Source of the DNA: FEN-1350 sp964643355
GTDB taxonomy: Bacteria; Planctomycetota; Phycisphaerae; Sedimentisphaerales; Anaerohalosphaeraceae
NCBI GenBank assembly: GCA_964643355.1
Contig: CAZXPW010000021.1
Span: forward strand, 4,952-68,951
Direction: 5' to 3'
Length of the DNA stretch: 64,000 nt
This document shows positions 53,026 to 61,108 of the stretch, one piece after another. Below the pieces are notes generated by a model. It was not told where the DNA came from and did not search any database. It saw nothing but the letters and a program-made list of their open reading frames with translations. A program made the translations under genes and the position numbers. The number at the start of each line of letters is the position of its first letter. Positions within the stretch are counted from its first letter, which is position 1.

Positions 53026-54424
53026 CATGCTGATACGCCAGGTCCTGATCATCGATCCGGATCCTCGCACGGCCCAGGTCCTCTTGGAAATCCTGGCGCG
53101 CCGCGGTGCGCGGGGAACGGTCGCCGCGACGGATAGCCATGTCCGGGATTTGTTGAATCGGCCTTCATGGAACCTGATCTTTCTGGCCCTGGAATTGGAT
53201 CGATTCACCGAATCGGCCGCGACCATTCTGGCGCGAATTCGAAGCGAATATCCGGAACGACCGGTTATCATGCTCAGCCGGAACGATTCAGCCCGCAGTG
53301 CGATTATCGCCTTGCGAAACGGGTGCACCGAATTTCTGGTCAAACCCTTACAACCGAATACGGTGGAAACGGTTCTCGACACCCACATCCCGCGATGCGA
53401 TCTGTCAATCTTGTCCTGCGGAGATACCGCCGGCGCAGGCCGATGGGCGATTGTCGGCGTCGGGAATACCCTTCGCCGAACCGTCGAATTGGCCCGCAAG
53501 GTCGCGCCTTCCACTCTCCCCGTCCTCATTCAAGGCGAAAGTGGAACCGGAAAAGAATTGCTCGCCCGCTGGATTCATGCCCAAAGCCGCCGTGCCGCCA
53601 ATCCCTTTATCCGGATCAATTGTGCCGCCCTGAATGAAGCCCTGCTCGAAAGCGAGCTGTTCGGACATGAAAAAGGGGCCTTCACCGGCGCTGTGTCCCT
53701 CCATAAGGGACGATTTGAACGAGCGCATGGTGGAACGCTGTTGCTCGACGAAATCACCGAAACCAGCCCCTCGTTTCAATCCAAACTGCTTCGTGTTCTG
53801 GAAGAAATGGATTTCGAGCGCGTCGGTGGAAAAGAAAATATCAGCGTCAATGTGCGCGTTCTCAGTACGACCAACACCGATATTCACGCTCGAATCGCCG
53901 AAGGTCGCTTCCGTCAGGACCTTTACTACCGCTTGGCCGGCCTGCGACTGCTGATCCCGCCCCTGCGGAACCGACCCGAGGATATCCCCCATCTGATCTG
54001 GCTGTTTGTGCATCAATTCGCGCCCGAAACCGGTCGTCGGATCGCCTCCGTGGACGCCGACACTCTCCAACTCCTGGCCCGGTATCCCTGGCCCGGAAAT
54101 GTCCGTCAGCTCCGCAATGCCATCCGTTCCCTGATGATCCTCGGCACCGGTGAGGTTCTGACCCTGGACGATGTGCCCTCCGTCCGCGACGAACTGGTCC
54201 AACGCTCGATCCCCACCGATTCGTCGTCCGGATCGAACGCGGATCCGTTTGTTTCTTCCGATCTGACCCTGGATCAACTCGAACAAACCGCAATCCTGGC
54301 CGCGTTGAATCGAACCAGCGGCAACCAGACCCGCGCCGCCCGGGCGCTGGGGATCAGCAACCGGACCCTTCGAGAAAAAATCAAGCGGTACCGTCAACAG
54401 GGTTGCCTGCAACCGACCGAATAA
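53000..54424 (+). CDS. Sigma-54-dependent transcriptional activator (second), receiver without phospho-Asp
   Basis: The 474-residue protein has a receiver-like domain (14-130), a AAA+ domain with GESGTGKE (179-186), canonical GAFTGA (226-231) and GTLLLDEI (245-252), and a Fis-type HTH near 441-468 (NQTRAARALGISNRTLREKI). In the receiver the phospho-acceptor position in strand 3 is Ala (FLALEL), while the strand 5 Lys (VKPL) is kept. The start overlaps the upstream gene by 26 bases; ATG at 53027 is an alternative. It sits in the middle of the sigma-54 operon, so it may be autoregulated. Confidence 0.87.
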   Translation: MDMTPTVSDMLIRQVLIIDPDPRTAQVLLEILARRGARGTVAATDSHVRDLLNRPSWNLIFLALELDRFTESAATILARIRSEYPERPVIMLSRNDSARSAIIALRNGCTEFLVKPLQPNTVETVLDTHIPRCDLSILSCGDTAGAGRWAIVGVGNTLRRTVELARKVAPSTLPVLIQGESGTGKELLARWIHAQSRRAANPFIRINCAALNEALLESELFGHEKGAFTGAVSLHKGRFERAHGGTLLLDEITETSPSFQSKLLRVLEEMDFERVGGKENISVNVRVLSTTNTDIHARIAEGRFRQDLYYRLAGLRLLIPPLRNRPEDIPHLIWLFVHQFAPETGRRIASVDADTLQLLARYPWPGNVRQLRNAIRSLMILGTGEVLTLDDVPSVRDELVQRSIPTDSSSGSNADPFVSSDLTLDQLEQTAILAALNRTSGNQTRAARALGISNRTLREKIKRYRQQGCLQPTE

Positions 54425-54445
54425 TCCTTCATCGGAGCCGTTTCC

Positions 54446-55135
54446 ATGGCCGACGAAAAAGAAAAACCCAAAGAACAACCCAAAGATAACAAGGATTCCA
54501 AAGGCGATAAACCCGGACGGAAATCCCTGGTTGGAATCCTGATCATGGCCGCCATCGCCGTTGGCGGCGCCGGTGGCGGCTTTTTGGTCGCCAAAATCCT
54601 CAGCCCCGCGCCCTCCGCCGCCTCGGCCGCCGAAGATCCCTCCAAAGCGAACGAGGGGCATTCTGCCTCGGCCAAACCCGCCGCATCCGGCCACGGGGCC
54701 GCGCCGAAACCGGCCGAGCCCAAACCCGCTTCCAGTGGACACGGAGGTGGAGGCGGACACGGCGGATCTTCAAAACCGGCCGGACCGGTTCTTCCGATTA
54801 TCGAAACCGCCGACGGCTGGTTCTTTGAACTCGACGCCGTCCTGGCCAATCTGGACGAGCCCGGAGTCACTCGGTTTCTCCGTGCCTCCATTACCATCCA
54901 GTTCACCAAAGAATACGATGTCGCCGTCGGAGGCCCTCTTGTCAACGAAAAGAAAATGATCCTCCGCGATTGGTTGACCACCTACTTTGCCGGGCTGAGC
55001 ATTGAGGATGTTCGCGGGACAATGAGTCTGGCCAGAATCAAAAACCAAATCCGGGATCAATTCAACGAAATGCTCTTCCCCGATTCCAAGCCGCTCGTCC
55101 ACGCCATCATCCTCAAGGAGTTCGCCGTCCAATGA
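54446..55135 (+). CDS. fliL: Flagellar basal body-associated protein FliL
   Basis: The 229-residue product has a charged Lys/Glu-rich N-terminus, one transmembrane segment (about 28-50), an Ala/Pro/Gly/His linker (55-112, including GHGGGGGHGG) and the FliL domain (about 113-229; FFELDAVLANLDEPG, LRDWLTTYFAGLSIEDVRG). FliL stabilises the stator at the motor. The linker is longer than usual. The stop overlaps fliM as ATGA, so the two are coupled. Confidence 0.88.
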   Translation: MADEKEKPKEQPKDNKDSKGDKPGRKSLVGILIMAAIAVGGAGGGFLVAKILSPAPSAASAAEDPSKANEGHSASAKPAASGHGAAPKPAEPKPASSGHGGGGGHGGSSKPAGPVLPIIETADGWFFELDAVLANLDEPGVTRFLRASITIQFTKEYDVAVGGPLVNEKKMILRDWLTTYFAGLSIEDVRGTMSLARIKNQIRDQFNEMLFPDSKPLVHAIILKEFAVQ

Positions 55136-56097
55136 CCTCGCCCCTCAAGGACAAGGCGCTCACTCGCGAAAAACTCCAGCGTCTGATCGACCAGGCGCGA
55201 CATCTTGTCGCGCCAGCGGAGTCCGAGGTCCAGGCGGCCGATTTTGATTTCACCCAATCGCATCACTTCGGCCCCAAACATTTGTCCCTCTTTGAGTCAT
55301 TCGCCAAGAAACTCGAATTTCAGATCCAGCGTACCTTTGAAACCCTCTGTCAGGGAGAATTTGAAATTCGCACCGATTCCACTTCGCAACACTACGCGGT
55401 GGCGTTGGCCGAACGGGTCAAAACCCAGCAAAAAAAGGACTATTTCCTGCCCTTCTCGATCGACCAGCAACCTCTGTCCGGATTCTTGTCTTGCACCCCC
55501 ACCACCGCCATGGCCCTGGTCGGCTACATCCTCCGCGACGCCGACTTCGACAATCAGCAACGGGATTTGTCGGAACTGGAGGAATCGATTCTGCTGGATG
55601 TTACCACGGCCATCGGCGAAGCGATCAACACCGCCTTCCATCTGGCTTCCGGACCCGCCCTTCAATGGAACAATCGTTTTGTCGTCGGCGACTGGCCGCT
55701 TCAATGTGTCGGCCTGGAAGACCTTTTTTCGATCGATCTGTCCATCACCGGCCCGCAGAATCCGATGGATCTCCATTTGACCCTTCTGGCCTCGGCCATG
55801 GATTCCATTCTCGGCATTCAAACCAAACCCGGGCCCAAATCCACGGCCAAGGAATTGTCGGATCGAATTCTCAAGACCATGCACAAAGCCCCTGTCGAAC
55901 TCGTTGCCAGAGTTACCCAGGCGACCATGTCCCTCAACGATGTGATGAACCTGGCGCCGGGAGACATCCTGGTTCTCAACAAAAAAACCGTTTCGCCTCT
56001 GGACCTGCTGATCAACGGCCGACCCTGTTTCAAGGCCTTTTGCGCCAGGTCTTCGGGCAAATACGCAGTTGTCATCGCTCCCCACCCGAAAGAGTAG
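55132..56097 (+). CDS. fliM: Divergent flagellar motor switch protein FliM
   Basis: The 321-residue protein has the three-part FliM order, with the C-terminal SpoA domain (APVELVARVTQATMSLNDVMNLAPGDILVLN) clear. Other parts are divergent. The N-terminal CheY-binding motif EIDAL is not seen (the segment reads LTREKLQRLID), and the GGxG loop of the middle domain aligns with RDADFDN. Position between fliL and fliN settles the identity. The changes suggest altered switching or a different response-regulator contact. Confidence 0.85.
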   Translation: MTSPLKDKALTREKLQRLIDQARHLVAPAESEVQAADFDFTQSHHFGPKHLSLFESFAKKLEFQIQRTFETLCQGEFEIRTDSTSQHYAVALAERVKTQQKKDYFLPFSIDQQPLSGFLSCTPTTAMALVGYILRDADFDNQQRDLSELEESILLDVTTAIGEAINTAFHLASGPALQWNNRFVVGDWPLQCVGLEDLFSIDLSITGPQNPMDLHLTLLASAMDSILGIQTKPGPKSTAKELSDRILKTMHKAPVELVARVTQATMSLNDVMNLAPGDILVLNKKTVSPLDLLINGRPCFKAFCARSSGKYAVVIAPHPKE

Positions 56098-56124
56098 AAC
56101 CGGCCCATCGGAAAGGAAGACCCC

Positions 56125-56481
56125 ATGGCAGAAACCCAAACCCCGACAACTCAATCCGAGGCGGCTCCCGCAACCGAAGTCCAGACCGCAGAGTTTGAAC
56201 AGGTTCAGGATGTTTCGATCAAACCCGCCGAGGACAATCTCAATATCCTGCTCGATATCAGCATGCCCATTACGGTCACGCTGGGAAAAACCGAGATCCC
56301 CTTTAAGCGAATTCTGCAACTGGGCCCCGGCTCGGTCCTGGAGCTGAATAAAATCGTCGGGGAACCCGCCGAGCTGTTTGTCCAGGACATCAAGTTCGCC
56401 ACCGGCGACATCGTCGTCGTCAACGAATCCTTCGCCATTCGGATTCGCGAAATTCTCGGCTCCGACGCCGACAAAGCATAA
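56125..56481 (+). CDS. fliN: Flagellar motor switch protein FliN
   Basis: The 118-residue protein has an Ala/Thr/Glu-rich N-terminus (1-38) and the SpoA domain (about 42-112) with VTLGKTEIPFKRILQLGPGSVLELNK and VQDIKFATGDIVVVNESFAIRI. It forms the lower C-ring. The gene lies 27 bases after fliM. Its SpoA domain is much closer to consensus than that of FliM here. Confidence 0.93.
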   Translation: MAETQTPTTQSEAAPATEVQTAEFEQVQDVSIKPAEDNLNILLDISMPITVTLGKTEIPFKRILQLGPGSVLELNKIVGEPAELFVQDIKFATGDIVVVNESFAIRIREILGSDADKA

Positions 56482-56498
56482 TCCAATAAGGATCGACC

Positions 56499-58667
56499 GT
56501 GGCCCTGCCCAAAAAAACCGTCCCGTTGACCTCGACCTCCGTTGCCTCCGGTTCGCAGACCGAGTCCCCGGATCCGATCAACAGCGCCACCGCGCGGCTG
56601 GCCAAAAACAGCAATTTCTACTTCGCCATCGGTCTGGTCGCGATACTGGCCACCCTGTTGATTCCCTTGCCGACCTTTCTTCTCGACATCGGATTGGCCT
56701 GCAGCATTTCGCTGGCCGTCTCGATCCTCATCATTGTTCTGTCCACCAACCAGCCCGTTGAACTTTCGACCTTTCCCTCTCTGTTGCTGATCACAACCCT
56801 GTTTCGCCTGGCCCTGAATGTCGCCAGCACACGACTGATCCTCCTGCAGGGAAATGCCGGTACCATCATCGACACCTTCGGCAACTTTGTCGCCGGCGGC
56901 AATCTGGTGGTCGGCCTGGTGATCTTCTTGATCTTAATGGTCATCCAGTTCATCGTGATCACGCGAGGCGCTTCGCGAATCAGCGAAGTGGCCGCGCGGT
57001 TTGTCCTCGACGCGATGCCCGGCAAGCAGATGTCCATCGACGCCGACCTGAACGCCGGGATGATCACCGATGCCGAAGCCCGGACCCGTCGCAAGGATAT
57101 CGTCCGCGAAAGCGAATTTTACGGGGCGATGGACGGAGCCAGCAAGTTTATCCAGGGCGACGCCAAGGCCGGACTGATCATCACGACCGTCAATCTCATC
57201 GGAGGGATGATTCTCGGCTATGCACGCGGTTTGTCGATCGAAAGCGCCGCCCGACAATATTGCATCCTGTCGATCGGCGACGGCCTGGTTAGCCAGATCC
57301 CCTCCATCATCGTCGCCGTCAGTTCCGGCTTTCTCGTCAGCAAGGTTCGTTCCCAGAACACCGTCAGCATCGATATGACCGAACAGCTTCTTCGGCGCCA
57401 TCAGCCGATCGGCATCGCCGCCGCGATCATCGCTTTCTTCGCCTTGATCCCCGGGTTCCCCAAGATCCCCTTCCTGATCATCGCCGCACTGCTTGGTCTG
57501 TTCACCGTTCGGGCCCGCGCCGCTTCCAAAGATATTGAAAAAAACGACAAATCCGCGCAGCCCAAAACCGATAAGATCCCCGAAGATTCCACCCCCGTCG
57601 AGGAACTTCTCGCCGTCGATATCCTTTCGATTCTGGTCGGCGTGCGGCTCATCGGAATGGTCGATCCCCGCAAAAAGAGCGGCGTTCTCGATCGAATCGG
57701 TGCGCTGCGCCGCAAGTTCGTCCAGCAATTGGGCATTATCATTCCCCTGGTCCGCCTTCGCGACAACATCAACCTCGAACCGAATGTGTACGAAATTCGC
57801 CTCCACGACCACATCATCGCGACCGGCCGAATCGAACCCGATAAATTTCTCGCGATGGATTCCGGTTCCGTCAGCAAACCCGTACGCGGCGTCAAGACCC
57901 GAGAACCCGTATACGGCCTGCCGGCCCTCTGGGTCGCCGCCGCCGACAAGGAAACCGCCGAAGTCGCCGGCTATACCGTCATTGATCCCGAATCCGTCCT
58001 CATTACGCACCTCTCGGAAACCCTGTCGCGCCATGCTCACGAACTGCTCACGCGGGAAGATGTCCAGCAGCTCGTCGAACGACTCCGCTCCACTCAGCCC
58101 TCACTGGTCGGCGATATCGTCGGAGAACTGGTTCCCGTCGGCTTGTTGCAGCGGATCCTGCAAAATCTCCTCCGCGAAGGTGTATCCGTCCGGGACTTGT
58201 CGCTGATCCTCGAAGCCCTCGGCGAGGCGGCGCCCCGCACCAAAAATGCCACCCTCCTGACCGAGATCACCCGCAAAAAACTCATGCGGGCCATCACGGA
58301 AAAACACAAAACGCCTACCGGATCGATCACGGCCATCGCCCTGGATCCCGTCCTCGAGCACCAACTGATCGGCGCCGTCAATCAGGCCGGAGAGACCATC
58401 TCCCTGAATATTCCCCCGGAAATGGCCCTTGAACTCAACCAGAAACTCGCCGACGGCTGGAAGTCCGCAATGGACCGCGCATTCGAAAACATCGTCGTTC
58501 TCTGCGACGCTCGGATCCGCCCGGCCCTGGTTTCCATGATCGAAAGGACGATCCCGCGGCTGCCCGTTCTGGCCTATGATGAAATCGTCCCCGGCACGGT
58601 GATCGAACCGGTCGAAACCGTCAAACTATCCGATACGGTCAATCGCCTGACGCCGCAACCGGCGTAA
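56499..58667 (+). CDS. flhA: Flagellar type III export gate protein FlhA
   Basis: The 722-residue product has an N-terminal half of about seven or eight membrane helices (40-330) and a cytoplasmic half that binds substrates and chaperones. The FHIPEP-family signature is at about 154-190 (ISEVAARFVLDAMPGKQMSIDADL). The GTG start at 56499 follows AAGGA by six bases. Length and motifs are those of FlhA rather than the virulence homologue SctV. Other export genes (flhB, fliPQR) are not in the window. Confidence 0.95.
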   Translation: MALPKKTVPLTSTSVASGSQTESPDPINSATARLAKNSNFYFAIGLVAILATLLIPLPTFLLDIGLACSISLAVSILIIVLSTNQPVELSTFPSLLLITTLFRLALNVASTRLILLQGNAGTIIDTFGNFVAGGNLVVGLVIFLILMVIQFIVITRGASRISEVAARFVLDAMPGKQMSIDADLNAGMITDAEARTRRKDIVRESEFYGAMDGASKFIQGDAKAGLIITTVNLIGGMILGYARGLSIESAARQYCILSIGDGLVSQIPSIIVAVSSGFLVSKVRSQNTVSIDMTEQLLRRHQPIGIAAAIIAFFALIPGFPKIPFLIIAALLGLFTVRARAASKDIEKNDKSAQPKTDKIPEDSTPVEELLAVDILSILVGVRLIGMVDPRKKSGVLDRIGALRRKFVQQLGIIIPLVRLRDNINLEPNVYEIRLHDHIIATGRIEPDKFLAMDSGSVSKPVRGVKTREPVYGLPALWVAAADKETAEVAGYTVIDPESVLITHLSETLSRHAHELLTREDVQQLVERLRSTQPSLVGDIVGELVPVGLLQRILQNLLREGVSVRDLSLILEALGEAAPRTKNATLLTEITRKKLMRAITEKHKTPTGSITAIALDPVLEHQLIGAVNQAGETISLNIPPEMALELNQKLADGWKSAMDRAFENIVVLCDARIRPALVSMIERTIPRLPVLAYDEIVPGTVIEPVETVKLSDTVNRLTPQPA

Positions 58668-58673
58668 AAAAAT

Positions 58674-58925
58674 ATGGAAAAACAAATCAAATCAATCGCG
58701 ATTCGTTTTGCCGCCTTCATCTTTTTTCTGATGGCCGTCACCGGCGCCATCTGCGGCCAATCTCCCGCGATCATCGCGTTTCGCGCGTTTTTCGGAAGCA
58801 TCGCCGCCTATCTTGTTTCCTCGGTCGCGGCCCGTCTGATCACCCATATCCTCGTCAACGAAGCTCTTCGCAGCAAACTCGAAAAAACCTTTTCCGACCA
58901 GCCCAAACCCAAAGAGGCCGACTAA
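58674..58925 (+). CDS. Small two-helix membrane protein after flhA
   Basis: The 83-residue protein has two hydrophobic segments (about 9-28 and 31-57) and a charged C-terminus with SKLEKTFSDQPKPKEAD. It starts 6 bases after the flhA stop, so it is almost certainly co-translated. No family is recognised. Export-gate accessory function is possible by position only. Confidence 0.6.
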   Translation: MEKQIKSIAIRFAAFIFFLMAVTGAICGQSPAIIAFRAFFGSIAAYLVSSVAARLITHILVNEALRSKLEKTFSDQPKPKEAD

Positions 58926-58934
58926 CCGGTTCCC

Positions 58935-60677
58935 TCACAGCCATTGTCCGGTGTTGGCCGAAAACAGTCTCCCCCCGGCCGATTGGGATTTCATCGTCGC
59001 GCTGAACAACTGGATCCCGAGCGTTCGGTCATCCTGACTACCCGGTACAACTTGTCGTGGGATCCAACCCTTGCATCGGATTTCCAAAACGGTCGTTTCG
59101 TTTTCCCCCGAACGAAAATTCACCGTCACAGTTGAAACGCCGGGCTTGATCTCTCCGATGCGCTGCTGGCCCAGATAGATCCCCAGAGTTTCATCGACCG
59201 CGGCCGCCGGTACGGACACCTGCAGCGTCAGCGTATAATCGGTCTTCTTCAAAGTCGGCAAAATCAGCCGCGACCGGGCTTGCGTCCATCGCATGGTCGA
59301 TTGAAGTCCTGCCCCCCCGCTCTTCTCGGGACCATGGAAATCCCGGATCGTCCGCCCATCGCCATCGGCGCCGATATCGATCTGATAGTGAGCCCTGGCT
59401 TCGTCCGTCCACTCGACGGTCGCACCTTCATTTCCCACCATCTGCGTCCTCTTCTCCGCCTGATTATTGACCGTAAAACCGTCGGCCGCCTGGTTGCCCA
59501 TCAGGATCGCGCTTTTGACCTTCGGCCCGACGAGCACGCAGGTATTGCCGTTGCCGAAGGTACAGCCCTGAACGATCGCCTTGCCCGCGTCGAGCTGGAT
59601 CGCCGCCGAGTCTTGGTTGTGGTTGTCCCAGTGCAAAAAGTGCGTCGCGTTGGCCGTGAACTGCGCTTGGGCCGACCGCATCCACACGCAACGGTCAATC
59701 GGTCCCCAGAACGAACAGTTGGTCAAACTCACCTTGCCGCCCGAACTCTCGGCAACCTCCAGACACACCGAATCCTCGCTGCCCCATCGACCCACGAACT
59801 CCCCGTTGGTGATCAGCAGACCCGGTTCCTGCGCCTGCTCAACCAGAACCGCCCGACGGCAGCAGTCGGCCCCGATCCCCAGAAAATTTCCGTTGCAGGC
59901 CCCCGCCTTCGATTGCGAGAATTTGTACCCGACCCCATATCCGAAACAGAAAGTGTTATACACATAGTGCCAGTCCGTACGGGCAAACTCAAACGCCACC
60001 CCGTTGACATTGATCCACTTGCAGTAAGGATCCTCCTGGTTGTACCGAATCCCAAACGGCCAGAAATGGCAATTCTCCACCCTGCCGATATCGTAACATT
60101 CATCGACATAGAAACCGCGAAAGATCGGATAGCCATAGACATTCCGGATCAACGCCCGCCCCGCCCGCTCCAGTTTGATCCCCTCATAGGGATTCAGCAA
60201 AAGGCAGTCAAGTACGGCGGTATTATCCGTATCGCGCGAATAGATGCACGGCGGATACGGAACCGGCGGCACATCCGATTGTTTCCATTCCGGGTAGGTT
60301 ATAATGACACCTGCGATCGTCGCATTATGCCCCCCGAGCCGAATAAACGGCTTGCCCTTGGGATCACCCCTCCCGGCAAACGCCAGCAGAACCGATCCCT
60401 GCAAGTGGGCCGTCGGCGGCGACCGAAAAGTCCCCTGCAGCGTCACCCCTCCCGGAATCACCAGATTTCCATGGATCCGGAAACGGCCCCCGGGGACATA
60501 GACCACTCCCCCGCCGGCTTTAGCCGCCTGATCGAGGGCTTGCTGAAACGCGGCGGTGCAATCGGCTTTCCCGTCGCCGACGGCGCCGGAATCAGTCACC
60601 TTCCACTCCTGCGCAACACCGGTTCCCGATAACAAAACCAGCACACCCAGAAATACAATCGATCTTTTGATAGGCAT
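58935..60677 (-). CDS. Secreted right-handed beta-helix protein (pectate-lyase-3 fold)
   Basis: The 580-residue product has a signal peptide (1-23, ending near GVAQ) and a beta-helix domain with the typical opening SGAVGDGKADCTAAFQQALDQA and VYVPGGRFRI. The coils continue to about residue 425. A C-terminal beta-sandwich (about 440-570) may bind carbohydrate. ATG at 60677 follows GGGAGGAA and gives the signal peptide directly, whereas the frame extends further upstream without meaning. Enzyme activity (polysaccharide lyase or hydrolase) is likely but the catalytic residues are not certain. Confidence 0.78.
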   Translation of the reverse strand: MPIKRSIVFLGVLVLLSGTGVAQEWKVTDSGAVGDGKADCTAAFQQALDQAAKAGGGVVYVPGGRFRIHGNLVIPGGVTLQGTFRSPPTAHLQGSVLLAFAGRGDPKGKPFIRLGGHNATIAGVIITYPEWKQSDVPPVPYPPCIYSRDTDNTAVLDCLLLNPYEGIKLERAGRALIRNVYGYPIFRGFYVDECYDIGRVENCHFWPFGIRYNQEDPYCKWINVNGVAFEFARTDWHYVYNTFCFGYGVGYKFSQSKAGACNGNFLGIGADCCRRAVLVEQAQEPGLLITNGEFVGRWGSEDSVCLEVAESSGGKVSLTNCSFWGPIDRCVWMRSAQAQFTANATHFLHWDNHNQDSAAIQLDAGKAIVQGCTFGNGNTCVLVGPKVKSAILMGNQAADGFTVNNQAEKRTQMVGNEGATVEWTDEARAHYQIDIGADGDGRTIRDFHGPEKSGGAGLQSTMRWTQARSRLILPTLKKTDYTLTLQVSVPAAAVDETLGIYLGQQRIGEIKPGVSTVTVNFRSGENETTVLEIRCKGWIPRQVVPGSQDDRTLGIQLFSATMKSQSAGGRLFSANTGQWL

Positions 60678-60702
60678 ACCGTTCCTCCCTGCAAATTGCG
60701 GA

Positions 60703-60990
60703 TTAAAAAGGGTCTTCCCGATCTTCGATTCGAATGCGGACATTGCGACGCGCAGCGTCTTGGCCGGCGTCAGGGGAGCCCAGTCCCGCCAGAAGAAACA
60801 GGCGAAGGGAATACCCCACCACGCTGATCCCCGCAAACAAAAGCAATCCCGCAATGAAATACGCGATCAACTGGGGCATCAGAATGATCAGGATCCCCAG
60901 CAAGATCAGCGACAGCCCCGTCATCAGCGTCATCGTCGCGGCCATTCGCGTGGCCTGTTTGAACGGATTGGGATAAAAGCCGAATTGCAT
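60703..60990 (-). CDS. Small two-helix membrane protein
   Basis: The 95-residue product has two adjoining hydrophobic segments (about 17-37 and 38-60) and a charged tail (RRNVRIRIEDREDPF). ATG at 60990 has AAAGGG six bases upstream; ATG at 61026 lies too near its own ribosome site. It follows the groEL terminator and precedes the beta-helix gene by 25 bases. No known family recognised. Confidence 0.55.
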   Translation of the reverse strand: MQFGFYPNPFKQATRMAATMTLMTGLSLILLGILIILMPQLIAYFIAGLLLFAGISVVGYSLRLFLLAGLGSPDAGQDAARRNVRIRIEDREDPF

Positions 60991-61044
60991 GCACAACCCT
61001 TTCCATAATCCCTCCCGTTGTACCATATCCTCCCGCGCCGTACA

Positions 61045-61078
61045 AGAAAAAGCGGGCCGTCGTTTCCGACAGCCCGCG
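61045..61078 (-). terminator. Rho-independent terminator of groESL operon
   Basis: On the minus strand an 11-base-pair stem with one mismatch (GCGGGC-x-GTCG paired with CGAC-x-GCCCGC, tetraloop) is followed by TTTTTCTT. It lies 31 bases after the groEL stop. A second small inverted repeat (TTAACCA/TGGTTAA, 61082-61101) sits directly between them. Confidence 0.85.
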
Positions 61079-61108
61079 AGTTTAACCAGTCCGTTGGTTA
61101 AGGAGTTA

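Noticed and set aside
53405..54760. Long minus-strand frame opposite the second activator and fliL
   Set aside because: It is Gly-rich, has no recognisable domain and mirrors the codon structure of clearly real genes on the plus strand.
56934..58040. Long minus-strand frame inside flhA
   Set aside because: Composition (Asp/Gly-rich) is that of an antisense shadow; flhA is unambiguous on the other strand.
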